Of a stretch of 64,000 nt of DNA, positions 36,103 to 47,700 are shown one piece after another (positions within the stretch are counted from its first letter, which is position 1; the number at the start of each line of letters is the position of its first letter). Position numbers and translations under genes: made by a program. Where the stretch lies: positions 32,699,047-32,763,046 of the forward strand of contig NC_061510.1 of the NCBI RefSeq assembly GCF_022539505.1, written 5' to 3'. The notes below the pieces were generated by a model. It saw only the letters and a list, made by a program, of their open reading frames with translations, ran no database searches and was not told the DNA's origin. This DNA comes from Lolium rigidum. Lineage: Eukaryota > Streptophyta > Magnoliopsida > Poales > Poaceae.

Positions 36103-39100
36103 ATGGCCACGCCACCACCTCCTCCCCCACCACCGCCTGGCCGCGGCTTCGCTAGTACTCCCACCTCCAGCGCCCTTCTCACTCCCTCAGCCCTTGCTCA
36201 ATCGTTCAACAACGCGGCGGTGGCCACCAGTGCGCCCAGCAGCTCTGCACCTCCTGCTGCCACACCACCGTCTCCACTCTCCGCCGTGTTCATCAACCAG
36301 CATGTCCCGCTGGTGCTCTCGCTGGCGCCACCCAACTACTCACAGTGGCGCACACTCTTTGAGGTGATGTTCCGCAAGAGCGGCGTCCTCGGCCACATCA
36401 CCGGCCCACCGCGCCGCGGCGACCCTGCCTGGATGCAAGACGACGCGCACCTGGTCTCTTGGCTTTACAACCGCATCAGCCCGGAGATATTCGGCCTCAT
36501 CCACCAGCGCGACGCCACGGCTGCTGAAGTCTGGTACGCGATCGCCACTCTGTTCCTGGAAAACAGAGAACACCAGGCCGTCTTCCTCGCCACGGACTTC
36601 CGCCGGATCGAGCAAGGATCCTCTTCCGTCATGGCCTACTTCGCTCGACTCAAGGAGATCGCCGACCGCCTCGCCGACCTCGACGAACCTGTCGACGACC
36701 GTGCTCAGGTTCTGAACATGTTCAGAGGGCTGCATCCTCGTCTGCATTATGCCATTCCTATACTCACCATGCAGACACCGTTCCCATCCTTCCTCCGCTG
36801 TCGCGCTTTCCTCCTGATCGAGGAGAGCCGCCTCAACATGCAGCATGGAACGGACTCCAGCGACACTGCGCTCCACGCTGCTCGCCACAACAACAACGGT
36901 GGCTCCGGGAACGGGAACAACAGCTCCTACGGCAACAGCTACGGTGTTGGCTCCAACTCCAACACCAGCAACTCTAGCGCCTCCGGCCACAACGGTCGGC
37001 GCAACAATGGTCGGAACAAGGGCAAGGCCAAGGTCAACGATGGCGCCAGCTCCTCCAACTCCGGCGGGGCCGGCTACTCCAACAACCGCCCTCCGCCCGC
37101 GCCTGCACCACCGGCGCCCTCCACGCATCCCTGGACTGGCATGGTGCACGCATGGCCCATGCCCTGGCGCCCCCATGCTCCCGGCGCCGGCATCCTCGGC
37201 CCCCGCCCCGGTGCGCCGCACGCCTTCGCCGGCACTGCCGCCCACTACGGGGCGCCCGCCGCCCAGTACGGTGGCCCTGCTGCTCCCTCCGGTGCACCTG
37301 CATCTCCTTACGGCTACGCTCCCTTTGGCGCGCCCTCTGCACCTGCTTCGACCGCACCGCACTGGGACCAAGCCGGACTCATCCAGGCTCTCAACGCCAT
37401 GAACCTCCAGCAGCAGCAGCCCGTGCCCGGCACGGAATGGTACCTCGACACGGGTGCCTCCTCCCACATGGCCTCCTCGTCTGGTATGCTCTCCTCCTCC
37501 CATCCTTGTTCTTCTTCCAGCATAGTAGTTGGTGATGGCTCGTCACTCACAGTAACGCGCGCCGGACATGCCTCCATCCCCACCTCCCACTCACCTCTGT
37601 CCCTCCGTCGTGTTCTCGTCTCACCTCGTCTGATCAAAAACCTGTTATCTGTTCGCCAACTCTGCCGTGACAATCCTGTAACTGTTGAATTTGACGATCG
37701 TGGTTTTTCTGTAAAGGATGGAAGGACGAAGACGGTCATCCTCCGCTGTGATTCAGACGGGGACCTGTACCCCGTCGTCGCCCAGTCGCATCACCACGCG
37801 CTCACTGCCGCCACTCACCATCTCTGGCATCAACGCCTTGGCCACCCCAGCTCCGACACCCTGACGCGCGCGCTTCGCCTCGCCAACACTCCAACTCACG
37901 GCGCGCACAACAGCACCTGTATCTCCTGTCGCATAGGCAAAAGCACTAGGCTTCCTTTTCAAGATTCAGAACATGTGTCTCATTTTCCTTTTCAGTTAGT
38001 ACACTGCGATGTATGGACATCGCCAGTAGTCAGTGTGTCAGGTTGTAAATACTATCTTCTGTTGCTTGATGACTATAGTCATTTCATGTGGACATTTCCG
38101 CTTTCGTGTAAATCCGATGTGTTGCCAACAATTCAGAACTTTAACCTGTTCATCTCGCGCCACTTCAACCTGCACATCCTTACGCTGCAATCTGATAACG
38201 GCCGCGAGTTCGACAATCAGTCTGCTCGCTCCTTCTTCTCCTCGCACGGCATACATCTGCGGATGTCGTGTCCCTACACCTCGCCGCAAAATGGACGTGC
38301 TGAACGCGCACTCCGGACTCTAAATGACATCACCCGCACCATGCTCCTCCATGCTGCCATGCCGTACCGGTACTGGGCTGAAGCCCTGCTCACCGCCACC
38401 TTTCTGCTCAACCGGCGGCCCTGTCGGCCTCGCTGCGATCTCACGCCGTTCTTCCTCCTCTACGGCGTACACCCAGACTACACCGCTCTCCGTGTCTTCG
38501 GATGCCTGTGTTTTCCGAACGGCACCGCCACCACTGCTCACAAACTCGCGCCACGCTCATCGCCGTGCGTCCTGCTTGGCTACTCCCCTGAACACAAGGG
38601 CTACCGCTGCCTAAACCCGCAGACTGGCCGTGTACAAATCTCGCGCCATGTTTCGTTCGACGAACACATCTTTCCATTTCGCCACCGTGAACTCTTTTTT
38701 CCCACGGACACGCCCTCTGACGACGATGATTATGTGCCACCGCCACTTCTCCCTCGCCCTACTCCTACACAACCAGCCTCGCCACCTAGTCCTGCCACTC
38801 CGGCGGTGCCTTCACCTCAGCCACCTAGTACACCACCCTCTTCTTCTCCACCCCTGCCTACCGCTCCAACACCACCAGCTCATCCACCCGTTACAGCACC
38901 TACACACCCCATGATCACGCGCGCGCAAGCCGGCACCTTTAAACCCAATCCCAAATACGCCAACATCGCATCTGACACCACCATCTCGCCCATTCCAAAG
39001 TCTGTGCGCTGCGCTGTTCGTGACCCCCATTGGCTAGCTGCTATGCAGGTTGAATACAGGGCTCTGATGGAGAATCGGACGTGGACATTGGTGCCCCGCC

Positions 39101-40542
39101 CTCCTGGCGCCAATATAGTGACCGGGAAGTGGCTCTTCCGGCACAAATTTCACGCCGACGGCACCCTGGAGCGATACAAAGCGCGGTGGGTCGTTCGTGG
39201 CTTCTCCCAACGCCCCGGAGTCGACTTCGACGAGACATTCTCCCCGGTCGTCAAGCCGGCAACCATTCGCACCGTCCTCGCCATCGCCTCCTCCCGCGGG
39301 TGGCCAGTCCATCAGATGGACGTGAACAATGCGTTCCTCCACGGCCACCTCGTCGAGCGCGTCTACTGCCAACAACCGGCCGGCTTCATCGACGACAAGC
39401 ACAAGGACTACGTCTGTCTCCTCGACAAGTCTTTGTACGGGCTCAAGCAAGCGCCGCGTGCCTGGTTCGACCGGTTCGCTGGCTTCCTCCGCAGCATTGG
39501 CTTCGTTGCCAGCCGCTCCGACCCGTCCCTGTTCGTGCTCTCCAGCGACCATGGCACGGCCTACCTCTTGCTGTACGTGGACGATATCGTCCTCACTGCC
39601 TCGTCGACAGCTCTCCTTCGGCAACTTCAAGCATCCATGTCCGCGGAGTTCTCCATGAAAGACCTCGGCGAGCTGCACTACTTCCTCGGCATCGGCGTCA
39701 AGCGCGACGACACCGGCTTCTTCCTCTCTCAGCAAAAGTACGCGGAGGAACTGCTCGACCGCGCCAACATGACATCGTGCCGGTCCGTGTCCACTCCGGT
39801 GGACACCCACGCCAAGCTCTCCGCTAGTGCCGGCCCGCCGGTGTCTGATCCGTCGGAGTACCGCAGCCTCGTGGGCGCGCTTCAGTACATCACCCTGACG
39901 CGACCAGACCTCTCCTATGCGGTGCAACAAGCATGCCTCCACATGCACGATCCACGAGAGCAGCACCTGGCACTCGTTAAGCGCATCTTGCGCTACCTCC
40001 AGGGCACGTCGTCGCATGGCCTCCACATCCACCGCTCGACGTCGCTTGAGTTGCTCGCCTACTCCGACGCCGATTGGGCTGGGTGTCCAGACACGCGCCG
40101 CTCCACTTCGGGCTACGCCGTCTTCCTCGGCGACTCGCTCGTGTCCTGGTCTTCTAAACGCCAGCCCACCGTGTCCCGGTCCAGCGCGGAGGCCGAATAC
40201 CGCGCCGTCGCGAATGTCGTCGCTGAGTGCTGCTGGCTTCGTCAACTCCTCAGCGAGCTCCACGTCGTCCTCCCCAAAGCGACGGTCGTATACTGCGACA
40301 ACATTTCCTCGGTGTACATGGCGGCCAACCCAGTTCATCACCGCCGAACCAAGCATATTGAGCTCGACATCCACTTCGTGCGGGAGAAAGTCGCGCTCGG
40401 CCAGCTGCGTGTTCTCCATGTACCAACGTCTCAGCAGTTTGCCGATGTCATGACCAAGGGTCTCCCGACGCCGGCGTTCCAAGAATTCAGGTCCAGCTTG
40501 TGTGTCCGGCCACCGGACGCCACATCTGCGGCGGGGTGTTAG
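36103..40542 (+). CDS. Copia polyprotein (gag-protease-integrase-reverse transcriptase-RNase H)
   Basis: One frame of 1,479 codons. Gag lies in residues 65-260 (VPLVLSLAPPNYSQWRTLFE; LHPRLHYAIP), followed by a low-complexity Gly/Asn/Ser and Pro/Ala linker (270-430) with no CCHC zinc knuckle. Protease active site is DTGA at 449-452. Integrase has its HHCC zinc site (H576/H581, C606, C609) and catalytic D636, D698 and E734, with 35 residues between the last two. A Pro-rich spacer precedes reverse transcriptase (about 970-1220), with YVDD at 1158-1161. RNase H carries D1322 and SSAEAEYRA. All domains appear complete, in Copia order. The ATG at 36103 is the first in a good context after the primer site. 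The stop TAG is formed by the 3' LTR itself (TGTTAG). The frame is GC-rich in third positions, unlike the neighbouring LARD. Antisense frames here are shadows. Confidence 0.95.
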   Translation: MATPPPPPPPPPGRGFASTPTSSALLTPSALAQSFNNAAVATSAPSSSAPPAATPPSPLSAVFINQHVPLVLSLAPPNYSQWRTLFEVMFRKSGVLGHITGPPRRGDPAWMQDDAHLVSWLYNRISPEIFGLIHQRDATAAEVWYAIATLFLENREHQAVFLATDFRRIEQGSSSVMAYFARLKEIADRLADLDEPVDDRAQVLNMFRGLHPRLHYAIPILTMQTPFPSFLRCRAFLLIEESRLNMQHGTDSSDTALHAARHNNNGGSGNGNNSSYGNSYGVGSNSNTSNSSASGHNGRRNNGRNKGKAKVNDGASSSNSGGAGYSNNRPPPAPAPPAPSTHPWTGMVHAWPMPWRPHAPGAGILGPRPGAPHAFAGTAAHYGAPAAQYGGPAAPSGAPASPYGYAPFGAPSAPASTAPHWDQAGLIQALNAMNLQQQQPVPGTEWYLDTGASSHMASSSGMLSSSHPCSSSSIVVGDGSSLTVTRAGHASIPTSHSPLSLRRVLVSPRLIKNLLSVRQLCRDNPVTVEFDDRGFSVKDGRTKTVILRCDSDGDLYPVVAQSHHHALTAATHHLWHQRLGHPSSDTLTRALRLANTPTHGAHNSTCISCRIGKSTRLPFQDSEHVSHFPFQLVHCDVWTSPVVSVSGCKYYLLLLDDYSHFMWTFPLSCKSDVLPTIQNFNLFISRHFNLHILTLQSDNGREFDNQSARSFFSSHGIHLRMSCPYTSPQNGRAERALRTLNDITRTMLLHAAMPYRYWAEALLTATFLLNRRPCRPRCDLTPFFLLYGVHPDYTALRVFGCLCFPNGTATTAHKLAPRSSPCVLLGYSPEHKGYRCLNPQTGRVQISRHVSFDEHIFPFRHRELFFPTDTPSDDDDYVPPPLLPRPTPTQPASPPSPATPAVPSPQPPSTPPSSSPPLPTAPTPPAHPPVTAPTHPMITRAQAGTFKPNPKYANIASDTTISPIPKSVRCAVRDPHWLAAMQVEYRALMENRTWTLVPRPPGANIVTGKWLFRHKFHADGTLERYKARWVVRGFSQRPGVDFDETFSPVVKPATIRTVLAIASSRGWPVHQMDVNNAFLHGHLVERVYCQQPAGFIDDKHKDYVCLLDKSLYGLKQAPRAWFDRFAGFLRSIGFVASRSDPSLFVLSSDHGTAYLLLYVDDIVLTASSTALLRQLQASMSAEFSMKDLGELHYFLGIGVKRDDTGFFLSQQKYAEELLDRANMTSCRSVSTPVDTHAKLSASAGPPVSDPSEYRSLVGALQYITLTRPDLSYAVQQACLHMHDPREQHLALVKRILRYLQGTSSHGLHIHRSTSLELLAYSDADWAGCPDTRRSTSGYAVFLGDSLVSWSSKRQPTVSRSSAEAEYRAVANVVAECCWLRQLLSELHVVLPKATVVYCDNISSVYMAANPVHHRRTKHIELDIHFVREKVALGQLRVLHVPTSQQFADVMTKGLPTPAFQEFRSSLCVRPPDATSAAGC

Positions 40543-40715
40543 CGGCAACTGCCTTGACCCAGTCCAGCGCACCTTCTCCTGCCGGTGCATACACGACGCC
40601 CACTCGCCGCACCTCGCGCACGCCCTGCGCTCTGTAACTTGTACCTGATGTAACACTATATAAACAGATGAATACAATGAGAAGCACTCAAGGTGCATTA
40701 CTCCACTCGTCTTCA
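40537..40715 (+). repeat. Copia 3' LTR
   Basis: Same 179 bp as the 5' LTR, preceded by the short purine-rich GCGGCGGGG (40528-40536) that would serve as polypurine tract. Confidence 0.95.
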
Positions 40716-41348
40716 GAGGGAAGAGGAGGGTTGGCGCTAGGGTTTTCTGGGCAGAGGATAAAGAAGAGGGGGGGAGGCATGTGGTGGCGTCGGTGGTGGA
40801 GGACCAGGGCACTCACGCCCTCTGCGTGACTGCTCGAAGAAGACGACAAGGGGAGGAGAAAAGAGAGAGTGAAGGGGTACGGGCTGGTTGGTGGGCTAGG
40901 CCGCCGGGGTGGTTCTGGGTCAGAAGGAAAAAGGAGAGGGAGAAAAGAAGGGCCACCCAGGTGGGCTGGTCGGATAGGTTAGGGTTTGGGGCTTTCTCCT
41001 TTTCTCTTTTTATTTAAAACCTTTGAATTAAAAATCTTTTCTGTTTTGAATTCGAGGCAAGGTGAGAGGTAGATTCCAAAGTAGTTTTCAAAATATTTAC
41101 TTTATTTGTAACAAAAGCAAACCACCTTTATATTACAAAAATTTATTTGTTGGAAAAACTTAATTATAAAATAAGAAATACGAGAAGGGAGAATAGAGTA
41201 GGGTTTTATTTAAAAGAATAGACAAGAGAGGGTTATAAAATAATTTTATTATGTTGAAAAACATGGATGATATGATGCATATGCCATGATGATGCACAAA
41301 AGAAAAACAACAAACAAATCTAATATGGGATACTACCCGGGCGTTACA

Positions 41349-41816
41349 ATCGACACCACTAACAAGGAATCTCGCCCTGAGATTCCACGTCCAGTGCACG
41401 GGGAAGAGAGGTGAACTATCGGATCTTCGGCGACGTGTCGAGCTCCTCGACACCACTAACAAGATGTCTTGCTCCAGCTTAGGCGGTCGACACCACTAAC
41501 AAGAAGTCGTGGTTCCGCTGTTGATGATGCGCTTCCGTCGGAATCCTCAAAAGATCGAACCTATTAGGATAAGGCAAAGATCATCCAAACCTACGTCGGA
41601 ACCTAAGACTCGGAGAAACGAGATAAGAGAGAAGACTCAAAACTCGCAAAGGTAAGAGGAGAAAGAATATAGATAAGGAGAAAAATACAGAGCTAATCAG
41701 ATCTATCCAACGAGTTTTCGGAAAATAGTTTTGACACTAGACACAACGTCGGTTGGCAAGGTTATCCTACAGGCTGGACTAGTGGGGTACCGTCAACCCG
41801 AGGCTCGATACCAACT
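41349..41816 (-). other. LARD-1 interior 3 (468 bp)
   Basis: Same layout as interiors 1 and 2. The primer site is damaged, and the neighbouring LTR4 starts TATGACGCCC instead of TGTGACGCCCC. GAAACGAGATAAG near 41617 replaces GAAACAGATAAG of the other copies. Confidence 0.8.
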
Positions 41817-44239
41817 TATGACGCCCGGAACCGGTATCCCGAGGATTCCAGCGATCCCGCCGAAATCCGCACGATAACGATTCCGACACGCCCTCCGACA
41901 CGACGTGCGCGACGAATCACACACGTGATGCCAGAGGAATTAACACGAGCGGTAACATTACAACAGGATTACAATAGAGCCCACAAGATACATATATTAC
42001 AACGACGACTCCAACGAGTCAAGATACAAATATTCAATACAAAGATCCGAATCATACAGAAGATCAAATACGTCCGAGTACGAACAAGATACAAATTGGA
42101 CTAAGAGTCCTGAAGATAACCAGTGGCGTCCATAACCCTGCCCAGGCCAAGCCGGAAGGGTAACCTTGCTAACGTCGTCATCTCGTACCTGTCAAAGTCG
42201 GGCCATCGGTTGCCGACAAGAGGGAGGAAGCAAAAGAGAAAGGGGAAAAGGCGAGAGTAAGTACCAAGGAACCAACTCCGGCACGTACTTAGCGAGACTA
42301 GAAATGGCTATGCTCGCCGGGCGAGTATAGATATATATCGCCTGGGGCTATATGGTGGGTTTAGCGGCAACAAAACTATAACCAATGGAGACACGCTACA
42401 ACATCCGTCTACTCAGAGAAGATAAGAGAGCGCATAAGGTAACAGATAAATACTACACAAACATAACCCAGCCGATTACACATATCCCCTTCAACAATTA
42501 CGAAGAGGCAATGTAAAAGGCACTCAACGGTGGATAAGTTTTATTAGGTATCGGTTGTAGTAATGTTATATTACTATGCAAGTTATTATCAGATTATTAG
42601 CAACAAGATAACGGTGTAAGTTGTTCTATGATCAAGCTATACAATTCCAAGTCGTCCATAACCGCGGACACGGCTTATCGATAAGATGTACACCCTGCAG
42701 GGGTTGCCCAAATGTAACCATACGCATGCTCGACCCACTTACGACAGGTGGATGTCTCACAACAAGACCGTTCCCAGTTCAACAAGAAAGTCTAGGGGGC
42801 CACCCGACTAAGCTACCCGTAACGAAGTCCGGCCGTACTCCGAGCGGACTCAGGGTTTGCGTTAACGGCTAGGCGTGCAAACCACACGCTTCGCTAAACG
42901 TTCCGCGGGGTACAGTACAGAATATAAACACCCGAAGGCAACATGAAGTAAACACCCGAAGGCAACAGTAAGTAAAGCATGGCATACATGGCATAGGCAA
43001 ATAAAACCAAGGTTGTGGCCCCTTTTCAACCGACTTGAGAAAAGGTAATGGGTGAGGGGGGTCCCAATAATCGTCCCCACGCATGGGTAGAGCGCTCAAT
43101 CTCGGAACGGATAACAAGAACTCGGGTCCTAGGGGACATTAGCGAGTCAAAGTTCCGATGCTTTCGCAAAGGGGCTCACAGATGCCTCTCGCTTACAATT
43201 TTAGTTGTTAACAATTAAGTAAAGCATGTGTATCTCCAACAACTGATATAGCATGTGATAACCTCCCAACAACCCAACATATCCGGATAACGAGATCGAG
43301 ATAAACAACGAGATCCTAAACACGCCTACGACTCGCAAGGCTCAAACATCAAGCAACGGCTATGGATAAGGAATGGTGCATATAGGATTATTATGGTAAA
43401 CAAGTGAATAGGACACGTGACTCGATAAAGAATCGCAACATAAGGATAGCAATGCGAGGGAGAGAGTAAAATAGGTGAAGAGAGAGGGCTCGCCTGTGAA
43501 AAGCTGCAGAAGAACTTGTCGTATCTCACATCATCACTTCGTGGTCCTATCCGGGAAGAAGCAAATGCTACAACAGGGGAAGAAAAGGAGGCGGCGGCGC
43601 AAGGAGGGAACAGGAGGGTTGGCGCTAGGGTTTTCTGGGCAGAGGATAAAGAAGAGGGGGGGGAGGCATGTGGTGGCGTCGGTGGTGGAGGACCAGGGCA
43701 CTCACGCCCTCTGCGTGACTGCTCGAAGAAGACGACAAGGGGAGGAGAAAAGAGAGAGTGAAGGGGTACGGGCTGGTTGGTGGGCTAGGCCGCCGGGGTG
43801 GTTCTGGGCCAGAAGGAAAAAGGAGAGGGAGAAAAGAAGGGCCACCCAGGTGGGCTGGTCGGATAGGTTAGGGTTTGGGGCTTTCTCCTTTTCTCTTTTT
43901 ATTTAAAACCTTTGAATTAAAAATCTTTTCTGTTTTGAATTCGAGGCAAGGTGAGAGGTAGATTCCAAAGTAGTTTTCAAAATATTTACTTTATTTGTAA
44001 CAAAAGCAAACCACCTTTATATTACAAAAATTTATTTGTTGGAAAAACTTAATTATAAAATAAGAAATACGAGAAGGGAGAATAGAGTAGGGTTTTATTT
44101 AAAAGAATAGACAAGAGAGGGTTATAAAATAATTTTATTATGTTGAAAAACATGGATGATATGATGCATATGCCATGATGATGCACAAAAGAAAAACAAC
44201 AAACAAATCTAATATGGGATACTACCCTGGGCCATTACA
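41817..44239 (-). repeat. LARD-1 LTR4 with a 1.3-kb internal deletion
   Basis: 2,423 bp. Sequence jumps at about 43576 from the equivalent of LTR2 30296 to 31614, removing most of the GC-rich leader and the TATAAAAAG box while keeping both LTR ends. The junction reads CTACAACAGGGGAAGAAAAG. Confidence 0.85.
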
Positions 44240-44705
44240 ATCGACACCACTAACAAGGAATCTCGCCCCGAGATTCCACGTCCGAGTACTGGGGAAGAGA
44301 GGTGAACTATCGGATCTTCGGCGACGTGTCGAGCTCCTCGACACCACTAACAAGATGTCTTGCTCCAGCTTGGGCGGTCGACACCACTAACAAGAAGTCG
44401 TGGTTCCGTCGTTGATGATGCGCTTCCGTCGGAATCCTCAAAAGATCGAACCTATTAGGATAAGGCAAAGATCATCCAAACCTACGTCGGAACCTAAGAC
44501 TCGGAGAAACAGATAAGAGAGAAGACTCAAAACTCGCAAAGGTAAGAGGAGAAAGAATATAGATAAGGAGAAAAATAGAGCTAATCAGATCTATCCAACG
44601 AGTTTTCAGAAAATAGTTTTGACACTAGACACAACGTCCGTTGGCAAGGTTATCCTACAGGCTGGACTAGTGGGGTACCGTCAACCTGAGGCTCTGATAC
44701 CAACT
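44240..44705 (-). other. LARD-1 interior 4 (466 bp)
   Basis: Fourth copy, with three 17-mers and an intact tRNA-Met primer site (TGGTATCAGAGCC, about 44690-44702 on the minus strand). Confidence 0.8.
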
Positions 44706-47700
44706 TGTGACGCCCCGGAACCGGTATCCTGAGGATTCCAGCGATCCCGCCGAAATCCGCACGATATCGATTCCGAGACGCCCTCCGACACGACGTGCGC
44801 GACGAATCACACACGTGATGCCAGAGGAATTAACACGAGCGGTAACATTACAACAGGATTACAATAGAGCCCACAAGATACATATATTACAACGACGACT
44901 CCAACGAGTCAAGATACAAATATTCAATACAAAGATCCGAATCATACAGAAGATCAAATACGTCCGAGTACGAACAAGATACAAATTGGACTAAGAGTCC
45001 CGAAGATAACCAGATGGCGTCCATAACCCTGCCCGAGGCCAAGCCGGAAGGGTAACCTTGCTAACGTCGTCATCTCGTACTGTCAAAGTCGGGCCATCGG
45101 TTGCCGACAAGAGGGAGGAAGCAAAAGAGAAAGGGGAAAAGGCGAGAGTAAGTACCAAGGAACGAACTCCGGCACGTACTTAGCGAGACTAGAAATGGCT
45201 ATGCTCGCCGGGCGAGTATAGATATATATCGCCTGGGGCTATATGGTGGGTTTAGCGGCAACAAAACTATAACCAATGGAGACACGCTACAACATCCGTC
45301 TACTCAGAGAAGATAAGAGAGCGCATAAGGTAACAGATAAATACTACACAAACATAACCCAGCCGATTACACATATCCCCTTCAACAATTGCGAAGAGGC
45401 AATGTAAAAGGCACTTAACGGTGGATAAGTTTTATTAGGTATCGGTTGTAGTAATGCTATATTACTATGCAAGTTATTATCAGATTATTAGCAACAAGAT
45501 AACGGTGTAAGTTGTTCTATGATCAAGCTATACAATTCCAAGTCGTCCATAACCGCGGACACGGCTTATCGATAAGATGTACACCCTGCAGGGGTTGCCC
45601 AAATGTAACCATACGCATGCTCGACCCACTTACGACAGGTGGATGTCTCACAACAAGACCGTTCCCGAGTTCAACAAGAAAGTCTAGGGGGGCCACCCGA
45701 CTAAGCTACCCGTAACGAAGTCCGGCCGTACTCCGAGCGGACTCGGGGTTTGCGTTAACGGCTAGGCGTGCAAACCACACGCTTCGCTAAACGTTCCGCG
45801 GGGTACGAGTACAGAATATAAACACCCGAAGGCAACATGAAGTAAACACCCGAAGGCAACGAGTAAGTAAAGCATGGCATACATGGCATAGGCAAATAAA
45901 ACCAAGGTTGTGGCCCCCTTTTCAACTGACTTGAGAAAAGGTAATGGGTGAGGGGGGTCCCAATAATCGTCCCCACGCATGGGTAGAGCGCTCAATCTCG
46001 GAACGAGATAACAAGAACTCGGGTCCTAGGGGACATTAGCGAGTCAAAGTTCCGATGCTTTCGCAAGGGGCTCACAGATGCCTCTGCTTACAATTTTAGT
46101 TGTTAACAATTAAGTAAAGCATGTGTATCTCCAACAACTGATATAGCATGTGATAACCTCCCAACAACCCAACATATCTCGATAACAGATCGAGATAAAC
46201 AACAGATCCTAAACACGCCTACGACTCGCAAGGCTCAAACATCAAGCAACGGCTATGGATAAGGAATGGTGCATATAGGATTATTATGGTAAACAAGTGA
46301 ATAGGACACGTGACTCGATAAAGAATCGCAACATAAGGATAGCAATGCGAGGGAGAGAGTAAAATAGGTGAAGAGAGAGGGCTCGCCTGTGAAAAGCTGC
46401 AGAAGAACTTGTCGTATCTCACATCATCACTTCGTGGTCCTATCCGGGAAGAAGCAAATGCTACAACAGACATCGGATGCAAATCTTACAACTACGGAAT
46501 AAGAACCGGCATGATCAAGATGATATGCATGACATGGCAAGGATGATGCGATGCACTTATCCAATTTAATCGGGGTCGGAATCCCGAACAAACAAATTAT
46601 GTTGGAGTTGCATTTTCTACCGGCAAAGTTAATTGTTGATTAGCATGGCAAATATGGCAGGGGTGCGCTACTTCAATATTAAACGGAGCAGGGAAAACCA
46701 TAGTCGGTATCCGAAATACTCCGCATATATGTTAGGTGGTATGCACGAATTATCACGTCACGACATGATGCGAGATGCTAACAGATGTATGGATGGCATA
46801 TTCATGTTCCTCTCATTTTTCTGATCAATTTTCATATATAACATGTTTTAATTCGAGTTAGCATTTAAAAGATATTAATTTTGCAAGTTTAAAGCATTTT
46901 CTGGAATTTCTGGAAAAACAGAGAAAAGGGAAACTTTTTATACCCAGGGGGCTCTAGCCACAACGGCTGACAAGCGGGGCCAGAGAGGCTGACGCGGCAG
47001 CTGACCAAGCAGAGGGGCCCGGGTTGCTTCACAGGGGTTCCAGGGGGTTTTCTAGGAAAAGCTCAGAGACAAGGGCGCCGGGTTAGATAGACAAAGCTGC
47101 AGGGGGGTGTCTGTAAAAGGGAACAGATCCAGATCTGAGGACGGTTTCTCACCCAGGGCAGATCTAGCTGATCTGGCTGACAGGTGGGCCCGAGGGGACG
47201 ACATGGAGGCCACGCTGGCAGACCATGTCTGCACGCGCTGAAGATGTTCGACGCGAGGACGATGCCGCACGCGTCGCAGGTAGGTCGGTCACCGCGGCAG
47301 CGTACAAGCGCGCGGGCGCTGTAGGGGCTCCCAGGAAGTGCTGAAGGGCGTCGGGGAAGCGCGCCGTTGTCGCGGACGTCAAGGAGGGGGCGCCACCGGT
47401 TGGGGGTCGTCGGAGCGCTGACAGCGGAGGAAACCTGCGGCGGCGACGGTCGGCATCAACACGACTGGGAGAAAGAGGAAGGAAACCAGAGGAGGAAGAG
47501 GTCCAGGAGGTTGCGCGGCTCACCAGGAAGCCGACGGCGTGCTCAGGAGGGGCGGAGGAGGACACCCACGGCTGGGATCGAGGAAAAACCGCGGCGGCCA
47601 GAGCGAGGAATTGGCGAAAACGGCGGCGATTCACAGCTCCTCGGTTCGATTGCGAGCACCAGGTTGAAGAGGAGGTCGAGGCGCACCTCCTGGTGGTATC

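Larger units (their letters stand above)
35850..40715 (+). mobile_element. Complete Copia retrotransposon with identical 179-bp LTRs
   Basis: 5' LTR 35850-36028, tRNA-Met primer site from 36029, polyprotein 36103-40542, 3' LTR 40537-40715, flanked by a perfect 5-bp target duplication GAGGG (35845-35849 and 40716-40720). By eye the two LTRs show no difference over 179 bp and the coding frame has no stop, so insertion is very recent and the element may be mobile. Short LTRs and protein layout suggest the Ale/Retrofit (Hopscotch-like) group; this lineage name is tentative. Its sense is opposite to the host LTR. Confidence 0.95.
32748..41348 (-). repeat. LARD-1 LTR3, split by a Copia insertion
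   Basis: Left part is 32748-35849 and right part 40716-41348. Removing the Copia element and one copy of GAGGG leaves 3,730 bp, the normal LTR length. Small differences from LTR2 cluster at CAG/CTG sites, plus a short deletion near 35350. Confidence 0.85.

Noticed and set aside
39034..40812. Long minus-strand open frame (592 codons) opposite the Copia polyprotein
   Set aside because: It lies antisense to the conserved reverse transcriptase and RNase H and runs through the 3' LTR into LARD sequence. Its openness follows from the GC-rich third positions of the real frame. It has no domain of its own.
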